The notes below the pieces were generated by a model, which was not told the origin of the DNA, made no database searches, and saw only the letters and a list, made by a program, of their open reading frames with translations. Below, in pieces: positions 24,996 through 32,226 of a stretch of 64,000 nt of DNA. The stretch comes from Exiguobacterium acetylicum (GTDB taxonomy: Bacteria; Bacillota; Bacilli; Exiguobacteriales; Exiguobacteriaceae). The DNA lies in NCBI RefSeq assembly GCF_019890935.1, contig NZ_CP082333.1, positions 1,700,001 through 1,764,000 of the forward strand, written 5' to 3'. A program made the translations under genes and the position numbers. The stretch's first letter is position 1. Every line of letters begins with the position of its first letter.

Positions 24996-26023
24996 TGTGG
25001 CAACTCGCACGACGGGTCATCCGTCAAACGTTGAACGATAAACGAAGCGTCGGACTGATTTTGCTTGCTCCGTTATTAATCTTCACCTTGATCTATTTCC
25101 TACTTGGAAACGATGATTACACGCCTGTCGTCGCCATCAGTCAAGATGTACCGGCACCGGTCTCACAAGCGATCGAAAAACAGGATCTGTCGCTTAAAAC
25201 GTATAACGGCAGCGATGCGGACGCCTACCTCAAGGACCATGAAACGGTCGACGTCGTGTTAGACATGAAAGATAACCAGCTAGCATTGAACCTCCGCGAA
25301 CCTTCAACGAAAAGTTCAAAGGCACTACGCGAGATTCAAGCTGGACTGGCATCGCTGCAACCGACGATGCAACTCGAGACGAACTATCTGTACGGAGATG
25401 TCGATCAATCAACGTTTGATGCGCTCGGTTTCGTTTTTTTATCGCTGTTCTCGTTCTTCTTCGTCTTCATCTTATCAGCAATGGCTCTCGTCAAGGAACG
25501 CAGTGGTGGCACGCTCGAGCGGTTGATGATGACACCGATTCGCCAAACCGACGTCATCTTCGGCTATACGCTCGGTTATAGCGTCTTCGCCTCCATCCAG
25601 GCGATTCTTGTGGTCCTGTATGCAACGACCGTTCTTGACTTACCGTCTGAAGGTTCGATCATCTGGGTCTTCCTGACGATGCTTGGACTTGCCGTCGTCG
25701 CGGTCTTGTTCGGCGCAACGATTTCGATTTTCGCCCAGTCTGAATTACAAGTCGTCCAATTGATTCCTTTTACGATCATTCCGCAGATTTTCTTCTCGGG
25801 ATTGATTCCGCTTGATTTGATTCCATACGGACTCGGTAACATCGGATACATCACCCCGATTTTCTACGGAGCGAGTGCGATCAAAGAGGTACTTGTCTAC
25901 GGCAACGGTTGGTCGAGCATCTGGCCGTACTGGCTCGGACTATTTCTTTATGGTGCAGCACTGTTCCTCTTAAATATGCTCGCCCTTAACAAGTATCGCG
26001 GACACCAAAAAAGACACGGCTGA
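24995..26023 (+). CDS. ABC-2 family exporter permease
   Basis: 342 residues from the ATG at 24995 that overlaps the ATPase stop. TM1 at about residues 20-38 (VGLILLAPLLIFTLIYFLL), an extracellular domain of about 120 residues, then five membrane segments with the ABC-2 coupling motif VKERSGGTLERLMMTPIRQTDVIFGY and the conserved FSGLIPLD-x-IP-x-GL near the fifth segment. This fits the YhgE/DrrB/LinearmycinR-like exporters. Its stop codon is inside a bidirectional terminator shared with the convergent gene. Confidence 0.9.
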   Translation: MWQLARRVIRQTLNDKRSVGLILLAPLLIFTLIYFLLGNDDYTPVVAISQDVPAPVSQAIEKQDLSLKTYNGSDADAYLKDHETVDVVLDMKDNQLALNLREPSTKSSKALREIQAGLASLQPTMQLETNYLYGDVDQSTFDALGFVFLSLFSFFFVFILSAMALVKERSGGTLERLMMTPIRQTDVIFGYTLGYSVFASIQAILVVLYATTVLDLPSEGSIIWVFLTMLGLAVVAVLFGATISIFAQSELQVVQLIPFTIIPQIFFSGLIPLDLIPYGLGNIGYITPIFYGASAIKEVLVYGNGWSSIWPYWLGLFLYGAALFLLNMLALNKYRGHQKRHG

Positions 26024-26040
26024 TTACACGAGCCGTGTCT
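26012..26040. terminator. Bidirectional terminator containing both stop codons
   Basis: AGACACGGCT (26012-26021) pairs with AGCCGTGTCT (26031-26040); an A-run lies on the left and GATTTT on the right. The adjacent stop codons of the convergent genes at 26021-26026 lie at the edge of the stem and in the loop, so the stem itself codes for the last residues of both proteins. Confidence 0.7.
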
Positions 26041-26728
26041 GATTTTGCTTAAGCTGTTCGAGGAAAGCAGTCCGTTGAGAGGGATCGAGTGTCTGTTCTG
26101 CTACGTCGGCATAGCGAACGAGCTGATAGATTTCATGCGGGACTGTGACTTCTAAGCGTATTAACCACTCCGTCAGCGTTTCATATGTCCGCCGTTGCTG
26201 CGCTGGAGCAAGTGATTGATTGAACGCGCGCACCGCTTCACGAATTTTTGAATCAAGCATACTGTCTTCTAAGGAGAGCTGGACTTCAGGGGTTAGCGGA
26301 AGCGATAGAGCGGTTCGTTTCGGTTGATGCTTTGATGGGAATGACCACTGCATGCGGTTGAATCGTTGTCGACGATACAGATAGATGATCATCACTAGAG
26401 CGACAATCCAAGAAGCCACGCGAGTGATTTGATTGATTGCATCCGTCCATGATCCCTTTCCCACTTCAACAACAGGTTTCTTATCCGGCTCTTTCCGATA
26501 TCCTTTGTGCCCATTTTTTGAAGAGTTCAGTGCCTTTGTGATCAAATCTTTTTTCGCATAAATGACTTTTTTAGTCGGTAAAATTGTGCTCGGGACATGT
26601 ACCCAGTTTCCTGTCGATTGATCAATCGGAGGATCAATCAATGCCTGATACGACATTTTTACGCCCACGACGCCTAAAAATAGCACTAGGCACGTCAAAA
26701 AAGTCATTCCAATGATTCGATATCTCAT
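26024..26728 (-). CDS. Two-TM membrane protein with DUF4129-like C-terminal domain (paralogue)
   Basis: 234 residues from the ATG at 26728 (GGAGGTG upstream; the frame extends 14 codons further 5' without support). TM1 at about 5-27, an extracellular part of about 90 residues, TM2 near 125-143 (VASWIVALVMIIYLY), and a tail with FNQSLAPAQQRRTYETLTEW followed by RYADVAEQTLDPSQR. The layout and the tail match the protein at 9632-10405, which lies in a different ABC cluster. A role as membrane accessory factor is inference; the DUF4129 tail is otherwise found behind transglutaminase domains. Confidence 0.6.
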   Translation of the reverse strand: MRYRIIGMTFLTCLVLFLGVVGVKMSYQALIDPPIDQSTGNWVHVPSTILPTKKVIYAKKDLITKALNSSKNGHKGYRKEPDKKPVVEVGKGSWTDAINQITRVASWIVALVMIIYLYRRQRFNRMQWSFPSKHQPKRTALSLPLTPEVQLSLEDSMLDSKIREAVRAFNQSLAPAQQRRTYETLTEWLIRLEVTVPHEIYQLVRYADVAEQTLDPSQRTAFLEQLKQNQTRLV

Positions 26729-26810
26729 TTCATCCTGCACCTCCAAACCGAATTGAAATCCGTGACACAAGACCTTTTCCCATATGTTACCATGAAAGGA
26801 GGCGATTCAG

Positions 26811-27155
26811 ATGAGTTACGAAAAAGTATTTCAAATGCCAATGTTGCAGCTGTATCAGGTATACCGTCAAAAAGTCGAGCGTAAGCAACGGACACAAGAC
26901 GAACTCGATGACGTGCTGTTCTGGTTGACCGGACACACGCAATCCACTCTTGAACAAGCCATACAAACCCAAAACGTCGCAGCCTTTTTCGAGCACGCAC
27001 CTGCCCTGAATGAACGTCGTTTTTTAGTCACTGGCGTCATCTGCGGGATTCGTGTGGAACATCTAACGGATCCGCTCATTCGTAACATCCGGATTCTCGA
27101 CAAACTCGTCGACGAACTGGCGAAAGGAAAAGCGTTATCTAAAATCCTACGATAA
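26811..27155 (+). CDS. DUF2200-family protein
   Basis: 114 residues. The whole length matches what I know of the DUF2200 family: FQMPMLQLYQVYRQKVERKQRT at the start, VLFWLTGHTQ, FFEHAPALNERRFLVTGVICGIRVE and the closing IRILDKLVDELAKGKALSKILR. It is cytoplasmic and of unknown function; related proteins in other Firmicutes are close in length. AAAGGAGGCG stands before the ATG. The next small membrane protein gene starts 12 bases after its stop and is probably co-transcribed. Confidence 0.8.
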   Translation: MSYEKVFQMPMLQLYQVYRQKVERKQRTQDELDDVLFWLTGHTQSTLEQAIQTQNVAAFFEHAPALNERRFLVTGVICGIRVEHLTDPLIRNIRILDKLVDELAKGKALSKILR

Positions 27156-27167
27156 GGAGGAATGCTG

Positions 27168-27338
27168 ATGTCTACTTTACTCAGTACACTGGCGATCCTC
27201 GTCATGGTGACCAGTGTGATTTATTTCATCGTCTATCAAGTTAAACGAAATAAAGGAACCCATCGTTCCCCCGTTTATCGACTTGTCTTTGGTGGTCTGT
27301 TGGTCGGCTTGATGGTCAGTTATTTTTTGTTGACGTGA
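27168..27338 (+). CDS. 56-aa two-TM membrane protein
   Basis: A frame of 56 residues with two membrane segments (LAILVMVTSVIYFIVYQV and LVFGGLLVGLMVSYFLL) joined by a basic KRNKGTHRSPVYR loop. The ATG at 27168 has AAGGAGG at 7 bases; an in-frame ATG at 27162 is too close to it. No family recognised. Confidence 0.55.
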   Translation: MSTLLSTLAILVMVTSVIYFIVYQVKRNKGTHRSPVYRLVFGGLLVGLMVSYFLLT

Positions 27339-27413
27339 GTCGTGATTTTCAGTTTTTAAATTAAACAATAAAATCATTAATACAGTATTTGAAATAATGA
27401 AGGAGGTATACGC

Positions 27414-27623
27414 TTGAAACTTCGAAAATGGTTCCTTCCACTTGTATTGCTCACCTGTCTCGCCTCTCCGAATGCTGCGACGTCGTATGTGAAATGGACG
27501 GTCACTCCAACAGGTCACTATCTCGAACGTCTGCAAGCGGCTGACATTCCTTATAAAGTCCGCCAACACACGCTTTACATTCAAGAAAAGGATCTGCGCC
27601 GCGTCACGTCGTGTTGTACATGA
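27414..27623 (+). CDS. Small secreted protein, 69 aa
   Basis: TTG start with AAGGAGG upstream. The N-terminus MKLRKWFLPLVLLTCLASPNAATS is a signal peptide with a likely cleavage after SPNA or NAA. The mature part of about 45 residues has two adjacent Cys near the end (TSCC) and a YLERLQAADIPYKVRQHTLYI stretch. I do not recognise it. A strong terminator follows directly, so it is a single-gene transcript or the end of the 26811 unit. Confidence 0.55.
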   Translation: MKLRKWFLPLVLLTCLASPNAATSYVKWTVTPTGHYLERLQAADIPYKVRQHTLYIQEKDLRRVTSCCT

Positions 27624-27630
27624 CAACGAT

Positions 27631-27669
27631 AGAAAACCCCCTCATTTCGCTGAAATGAGGGGGTTTTCT
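27631..27669. terminator. Strong bidirectional terminator
   Basis: A 17-bp perfect stem (27631-27647 with 27653-27669, core CCCCCTCATTT / AAATGAGGGGG) and CGCTG loop, flanked by AAAA and TTTT parts, separates the small secreted protein from the convergent FMN reductase. Confidence 0.85.
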
Positions 27670-27682
27670 GATCAATCACGAT

Positions 27683-28225
27683 TTAGCGGATTGTTTTTAA
27701 TGCTGTTGCCCACGGAATGACTTGATCGAGCATTTGGTTGACCGATGTTTCTTGAACGGCTGCCGCTTTTAAGACCGATCCGTTCTCGAAATCCGTGAAC
27801 AAGGATAACGCCGGATGCACCCGGACATCGGCAATCAATAACTCACCGAGGATGCCGCGCAAGTGTTCTGCTGCCCGCGCTCCACCGACAGAACCGTAAG
27901 AGACGATCCCTGCCGCTTTATTGTTCCATTCGACTCGTAAATAATCGAGCGCATTCTTGAGTGACGCTGCAATCGAGTGGTTGTATTCCTGGACGATGAA
28001 GACGAATCCGTCTTGCGCTGCGACATCCTTCGACCAATCAGCAGCACCCGACGAATCCCCATCCTTTTCACCTAGAAGCGGTAATTTGTAGTCGGCGATA
28101 TCAAGAATCGTGTAGTTTGCATCCCCCCGTTGATCGGCGAGTTGTTTGACCCAGTTCCCGACTTGTGGGCTGAGACGTCCTTCACGTGTGGATCCTAAGA
28201 TGATACCAATGTTTAATTTCTCCAT
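27683..28225 (-). CDS. NADPH-dependent FMN reductase
   Basis: 180 residues from the ATG at 28225 (second of two close ATGs; AGGAGG is correctly spaced only to this one). Flavodoxin-like fold of the NADPH-dependent FMN reductase / azoreductase family: LGSTREGRLSPQVGNW binds FMN phosphate, PLL..D near residue 50, and FVFIVQEYNHSIAASLKNALDYL plus SYGSVGGARAAEHLR are family hallmarks. In this MhqR-controlled unit it should reduce quinones or azo compounds to lower their toxicity. It follows the dioxygenase gene by 54 bases. Confidence 0.85.
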   Translation of the reverse strand: MEKLNIGIILGSTREGRLSPQVGNWVKQLADQRGDANYTILDIADYKLPLLGEKDGDSSGAADWSKDVAAQDGFVFIVQEYNHSIAASLKNALDYLRVEWNNKAAGIVSYGSVGGARAAEHLRGILGELLIADVRVHPALSLFTDFENGSVLKAAAVQETSVNQMLDQVIPWATALKTIR

Positions 28226-28279
28226 TTTCATTTCCTCCTCTTGTTTAGATGCGGTTGGCTACGTTATCGTTACGTTCTC

Positions 28280-29263
28280 TTAAAGGTATTCTTTTTCGAT
28301 CTTGCGCGTACTCCGGACCGTATCGATTGGACGGACCATTTGTTCGATCTGTGCTCGTTGCGGCTCGAGGAACGGTGGTAACGACAATTTCTCCCCGACC
28401 GTTTCGTATGGCTCATCCCCCATGAAACCAGGACCATCCGTTGCCCACTCGAACAAGACACCGCGCGCGACACGGGCATAAAGGGACTCGAAGAAAAAGC
28501 GATCGACGTAACCGGACGTGTTGAAGCGTAGCTGTTGCATCCGCTCGATCCATTCTTGTAAGGCAGCCGTATCTTCAACGCGGAAAGCGACGTGGTGGAC
28601 CGTTCCGAATCCTTGACGTCCGCTTGGTAGAACGACGTTGTGCTCAACGATGACTTGGGCACCATTTCCGCCTTCGCCCATCTCGAACAAGTGCAGGGAA
28701 CCCGCTTGATCGACTTCGCGCATCAACATCGCTTGTTCAAGTACCGCTTTTAAATTGTCGAATTCCGCGATCCGGATGTGAATTGGACCGAGTCCCGTGA
28801 TCGCGAACTCGAGGGGTACCGGACCGTTTTGCCACGGTGTGCCGGAAGCGACACCTTGATTATGCTCGTCAGAGATCAACATGTATTGTTGCTCATCAAA
28901 ATCGACGAACGAGAGCGTCTGCTTGCCGAATTGTTCTTTGATACCACGGTGCTTGACGTCGTATTTGTCAAAGCGTTTAATCCAGTATTCGAGTGCCGCA
29001 TCCGTTGGAACACGGAACGCTGTCTTAAAGATTTCATTCGTTCCGTGTGACCCTTTTTGAATACCAGGGAAATCAAAGAACGTCATATCTGTGCCGGCAG
29101 ATCCTTTATCATCGGCGAAGAATAAGTGATACGTCTGGATGTCATCCTGATTGACGGTCTTCTTGACCAATCGCATCCCTAGGACGTTCGTAAAGAAGTC
29201 ATAGTTTTTCTCGGCACTGCTTGTAATCGCCGTCACGTGGTGGATTCCTTTTAATTCATTCAT
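28280..29263 (-). CDS. Ring-cleaving dioxygenase (VOC family, MhqA/MhqO-like)
   Basis: 327 residues made of two vicinal-oxygen-chelate modules: the first with GIHHVTAITSSAEKNYDFFTNVLGM (metal-ligand His), the second with GTVHHVAFRVEDTAALQEWI and a Glu ligand in RGVLFEWATDGPGF. Length and pattern match the Bacillus MhqA/MhqE/MhqO dioxygenases that open hydroquinones during quinone stress. It lies just behind a perfect MhqR-type operator and is divergently placed in no other unit, so regulation by the adjacent MarR protein is very likely. Confidence 0.88.
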   Translation of the reverse strand: MNELKGIHHVTAITSSAEKNYDFFTNVLGMRLVKKTVNQDDIQTYHLFFADDKGSAGTDMTFFDFPGIQKGSHGTNEIFKTAFRVPTDAALEYWIKRFDKYDVKHRGIKEQFGKQTLSFVDFDEQQYMLISDEHNQGVASGTPWQNGPVPLEFAITGLGPIHIRIAEFDNLKAVLEQAMLMREVDQAGSLHLFEMGEGGNGAQVIVEHNVVLPSGRQGFGTVHHVAFRVEDTAALQEWIERMQQLRFNTSGYVDRFFFESLYARVARGVLFEWATDGPGFMGDEPYETVGEKLSLPPFLEPQRAQIEQMVRPIDTVRSTRKIEKEYL

Positions 29264-29288
29264 GAAAAATCGCTCCTTTAATGGTTAT

Positions 29289-29306
29289 TATCTCGAATTC
29301 GAGATA
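29289..29306. promoter_or_regulatory. MhqR-type operator 1 (perfect palindrome)
   Basis: TATCTCGAATTCGAGATA is an 18-bp perfect palindrome 26 bases before the dioxygenase start. It matches the operator described for Bacillus MhqR (ATCTcgaAtTCgAGAT core). Confidence 0.8.
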
Positions 29307-29322
29307 TCAGTCTAAAAAATTT

Positions 29323-29757
29323 TTATTGTTTTTTTGCTTGATAGCCGATCGTTTTGGCTGTCTCGATGAATGCTTCGAGGTCTGACGGGGCTATTCCTTG
29401 AAATACTTGATTGATTGCTTGCTCGTGCTCCGGAAAAATCGTTTCCATCAATTGTTGCCCTTCAGGTGTCAGTTCCGCAAATGTCACACGCCGATCCTCT
29501 GGACATGCTTTGCGGACAACGTAATTCTTCTTTTCAAGCTTATCGATGACGTATGTGATGCTACTGCTCGTGATCAAGACTTTTTTCCCAATCAATTGAA
29601 TCGGTTGCCTGCCCCTGTGAAACAGCAACTCAAGAACTGAAAAATCCGTTGGGTTCAACCCCCATTGCGCAACGTCCTTCTTGATGACTTCATGTAACGC
29701 ATCGACTGCACGCACCATGACCGTTAATGCTTTCAAGTTCGGATTCGATGGAGTCAT
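29323..29757 (-). CDS. mhqR: MarR-family regulator, MhqR-like
   Basis: 144 residues from the ATG at 29757, chosen because the earlier GTG is part of the GAGGTG ribosome site. Winged helix: DFSVLELLFHRGRQPIQLIGKKVLITSSSITYVIDKLEKKNYVVRKACPEDRRVTFAELT is the standard MarR pattern (shown here by its ends: ILITSSSITYVIDKLE and DRR). It stands upstream of the dioxygenase and FMN reductase genes, and both its own leader and theirs carry the MhqR-type operator, so it is an autoregulated repressor of quinone detoxification. There is one Cys (ACPED) next to the wing. Confidence 0.85.
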   Translation of the reverse strand: MTPSNPNLKALTVMVRAVDALHEVIKKDVAQWGLNPTDFSVLELLFHRGRQPIQLIGKKVLITSSSITYVIDKLEKKNYVVRKACPEDRRVTFAELTPEGQQLMETIFPEHEQAINQVFQGIAPSDLEAFIETAKTIGYQAKKQ

Positions 29758-29789
29758 TTCGTTCACCTCTATTGTATCTTCAATTCATA

Positions 29790-29807
29790 TATCTTTAATT
29801 CGAGATA
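29790..29807. promoter_or_regulatory. MhqR-type operator 2
   Basis: TATCTTTAATTCGAGATA agrees with operator 1 at 16 of 18 positions. It lies 33 bases upstream of the mhqR start and so points to autorepression. Confidence 0.7.
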
Positions 29808-29875
29808 AATATACCATCTTGATTTTTGTTCGTCAACTGTTTTGATGATTATTTATATGACCATGATGCCTAGTA

Positions 29876-29911
29876 AACAAAAAACTGAGCCGAAGAAAAA
29901 TTTCGGCTCAG
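29876..29911 (-). terminator. Intrinsic terminator of the nitroreductase gene
   Basis: CTGAGCCGAA (29885-29894) and TTCGGCTCAG (29902-29911) form a 10-bp stem; read on the minus strand it is followed by TTTTTTG. It lies 39 bases after the nitroreductase stop. Confidence 0.75.
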
Positions 29912-29949
29912 ATGGGATGAATCACATAGTTTTTAAAATAGCTTGAATA

Positions 29950-30630
29950 TTAGACCCAATCAACGAGATCAGCGATGGCTTGACGCGTTTGCGCATGCGC
30001 CGGTGCTGCATTTCGGTAACCGAACGCTGCCATGACCGCGACATTCAGATTGTCCGTCAAATGTCCTTCTTCACGTAACAGCTGTTCGACAGCTTGTTGG
30101 TCGAACCCTTCGATTGGACACGAATCAATCCCGATTTGTGCCGCGCTGGTCATCATGTTACCGAGCGCAATGTATGTTTGTTTTGCCGACCAATCCCGCA
30201 TGGCACGCTTTGATGACACAAGATCGAAGTCGGATTCTTGGAACTGACGATAAAATGAATGACGACCTTTCTGTGCTTCAGGCGTTAATCCGATCACGTC
30301 CTGCATCATATGGTTGATGTAAGGCGCGTCAAAATGCATGTCCTGTTCATTTCGAGCCAAGAGGATGACGAAGTGGCTCGCTGTCTCAAGTTGTCCAGCA
30401 GCGCCCCACGCAAACGGTGCAAGACGCGCACGAAGTGACTCATCTTGAATGACGAGAAAGCGCCACGGTTCGTAGCCAAACGATGACGGTGAAAGACGCC
30501 CCGTTTCAAGAATGAAAGCAAAATCATCTTCCGGAATCTGTTTGTCCGCAAATCGTTTTGTCGCGTGACGGAAGGCGAATGCCTCGAGAATCTGTTGTTT
30601 TCGTAAATCGGTAGTCGTTTTAGTTAACAT
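29950..30630 (-). CDS. NAD(P)H-dependent nitroreductase (YfkO/HypO-like)
   Basis: 226 residues of the nitroreductase fold: FAFRHATKRFADKQIPEDDF and SPSSFGYEPWRFLVIQD form the FMN site at the N-terminus, IALGNMMTSAAQIGIDSCPIEGFD is the central dimer helix and Gly-rich turn, and AFGYRNA closes it. It reduces nitro-aromatics or quinones with two electrons. It is divergent from a DUF24/HxlR regulator, the same arrangement as redox-controlled nitroreductases in Bacillus (HypR-HypO, YodB-YodC). Confidence 0.88.
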   Translation of the reverse strand: MLTKTTTDLRKQQILEAFAFRHATKRFADKQIPEDDFAFILETGRLSPSSFGYEPWRFLVIQDESLRARLAPFAWGAAGQLETASHFVILLARNEQDMHFDAPYINHMMQDVIGLTPEAQKGRHSFYRQFQESDFDLVSSKRAMRDWSAKQTYIALGNMMTSAAQIGIDSCPIEGFDQQAVEQLLREEGHLTDNLNVAVMAAFGYRNAAPAHAQTRQAIADLVDWV

Positions 30631-30674
30631 GTTCTAGCCTCATTTCGTATGATAGTGACATCTGAAGTGTATGC

Positions 30675-30711
30675 CGCTTCCTAGCAAGCGACAAGTACGC
30701 ACTTTGAAGTG
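30675..30711. promoter_or_regulatory. Two dyads between the divergent nitroreductase and HxlR genes
   Basis: CGCTTCCTAGCAAGCG (30675-30690, 14 of 16 paired) lies in the middle of the intergenic region and CACTTTGAAGTG (30700-30711, 5-bp perfect arms) on the regulator side. They are candidate operators of the HxlR protein. Confidence 0.45.
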
Positions 30712-30749
30712 ACATACTATCAATCATGTAACTAAAGGAGACGATCCAC

Positions 30750-31121
30750 ATGCAAAACGAAGAAAGTTGTGTCTTTCTAAATATCTATTCTTGCGCGACG
30801 GCAGCGACGGTTGAAGTGATCGGTGGAAAATGGAAAGCCATCCTGATCCATCAATTGCTTGACGGTCCGCTTCGCTTTTCAGAACTATTGAAGACCTCCG
30901 AATCCATTAGTCCGCGTATCTTGACCTTACAATTACGAGAACTCGAGTACGATGGGCTGATCCAACGTGTGACATACGCAGAAGTGCCACCTCGGGTCGA
31001 GTATTCGCTTACCCCACTCGGTGAGACCCTTCGTCCACTCGTCCTGATGATGAAACAATGGGCGACCGAACACATGTCTAGCGTGCTCGAACATCGTGCT
31101 ACAGGAGAACTCGTTCGATGA
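30750..31121 (+). CDS. HxlR/DUF24-family redox regulator
   Basis: 123 residues. The DUF24 pattern is complete: VEVIGGKWKAILIHQLLDGPLRFSELLK, SPRILTLQLRELEYDGLIQR and the wing PPRVEYSLTPLGETLRPLV. Two Cys stand before the helix-turn-helix (C7 and C15); in HypR, YodB and relatives such N-terminal Cys sense disulfide or quinone stress. It is divergent from the nitroreductase and overlaps the VOC gene by ATGA, so it probably controls both. Confidence 0.88.
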   Translation: MQNEESCVFLNIYSCATAATVEVIGGKWKAILIHQLLDGPLRFSELLKTSESISPRILTLQLRELEYDGLIQRVTYAEVPPRVEYSLTPLGETLRPLVLMMKQWATEHMSSVLEHRATGELVR

Positions 31122-31576
31122 CGTTCTCACTATATGAAGCGCATCTACCGGTAACTGATTTACATCGATCGATTGTATTTTACGAATCACTCGGATTGAC
31201 CTTTGATCATACCGTTGACGATCGAATCGCATTCTTATGGATTGAACCCGGGAAAAGCTGGATTGGCCTTTGGCTTAGCGAGCACGCGAACACGCCGTAT
31301 CATCCTTCCATCCGACACATCGCTTTAACTGTCGATATCGACTTTTTACGGAATGCTCCGAATTGGTTGCGCGAGCGTCAAATCGAACCACGCGCTGCAT
31401 TTGGATTTGGACCAGATGAGCCCTTCGTGATGACACATAAGGATTACGCCCATGCCAAACTGCATTTCAATGATCCAGATGGCAATAGTCTTGAATTCAT
31501 CTGTCATTTATCGAATCCGAAACGACTATCGAAGAAGATGACACTCCTAGAGTTCGAGACGCTAACGTTCACATAA
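31118..31576 (+). CDS. VOC-family (glyoxalase/bleomycin-resistance-like) protein
   Basis: 152 residues: one VOC module pair with EAHLPVTDLHRSIVFYESLGL at the start (possible His ligand), IRHIALTVD in the middle and AKLHFNDPDGNSLEFICH at the end with the usual Glu ligand. Members are glyoxalases, FosX/FosB-like thiol transferases or dioxygenases. Translation is coupled to the HxlR regulator by ATGA overlap, which suggests a part in electrophile detoxification. It converges with the next gene with only one base between stops. Confidence 0.82.
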   Translation: MTFSLYEAHLPVTDLHRSIVFYESLGLTFDHTVDDRIAFLWIEPGKSWIGLWLSEHANTPYHPSIRHIALTVDIDFLRNAPNWLRERQIEPRAAFGFGPDEPFVMTHKDYAHAKLHFNDPDGNSLEFICHLSNPKRLSKKMTLLEFETLTFT

Positions 31577-31577
31577 T

Positions 31578-32201
31578 CTAACGCCCATACAACGCGTGCC
31601 CTTCTCCTACTCGATAGTGATCTGTCCCGGAAAGAATATACGCCGTATCATCAGGTAATCCGATGGCATGATTCATTTGAGGCAGATGTTCCTGAAAACG
31701 GGTTTCCCGTTTTTCCTGGTTCAAGTGCGGACAAAGACAGCCGCTCAGCCAGCCTTGCCCCGTATCCAGACAATAGTCCGTTCCGTCCTCACTCGTACGG
31801 ATTCCGTATTCCATCGCATAGATCGCTCCAGCACTGACACCGACGTACCATGTTCCACGCTTAACGGCTTGTTCAAGCAATACATCCATGCCTTTTAGAG
31901 CAAGCGTCTGAACGAGTAACGGATAATTGCCACCCCCGACATAAAGAATGTCGGCACTATCTATTAATCGTCGTTGCGTCGCCATGGATTGTTTGTCGTC
32001 AAACAGCGTGACGATCGAGACGATCGCGCCAAGTGCTTCATATGTATTTCGAAATTGGTGTTGGTATAACGATTCATCCCGACTTGCCGTCGGCAGGAAG
32101 ACGATATGTGGCGCGTGTTTCGTCAGTTGAACGACATGCCGATTGATGAATTGATGAGATGGAGCAACCAGTTGACCGCCTCCGATTAGCATGAGGTTCA
32201 T
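31578..32201 (-). CDS. Type 1 glutamine amidotransferase-like / peptidase S51 family protein
   Basis: 207 residues from the ATG at 32201 (AAAGGAG upstream); the frame is open further and would overlap the next gene. The nucleophile elbow is YVGVSAGAIYA with Ser, and ILYVGGGNYPLLVQTL is the typical glycine-rich strand-turn before it. This groups with peptidase E / cyanophycinase-like proteins. It likely cleaves an Asp-containing dipeptide or a related amide. A second member of the family is coded at 35720. Confidence 0.75.
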   Translation of the reverse strand: MNLMLIGGGQLVAPSHQFINRHVVQLTKHAPHIVFLPTASRDESLYQHQFRNTYEALGAIVSIVTLFDDKQSMATQRRLIDSADILYVGGGNYPLLVQTLALKGMDVLLEQAVKRGTWYVGVSAGAIYAMEYGIRTSEDGTDYCLDTGQGWLSGCLCPHLNQEKRETRFQEHLPQMNHAIGLPDDTAYILSGTDHYRVGEGHALYGR

Positions 32202-32226
32202 CTCTTTTCTCCTTTGCAACGACTTT

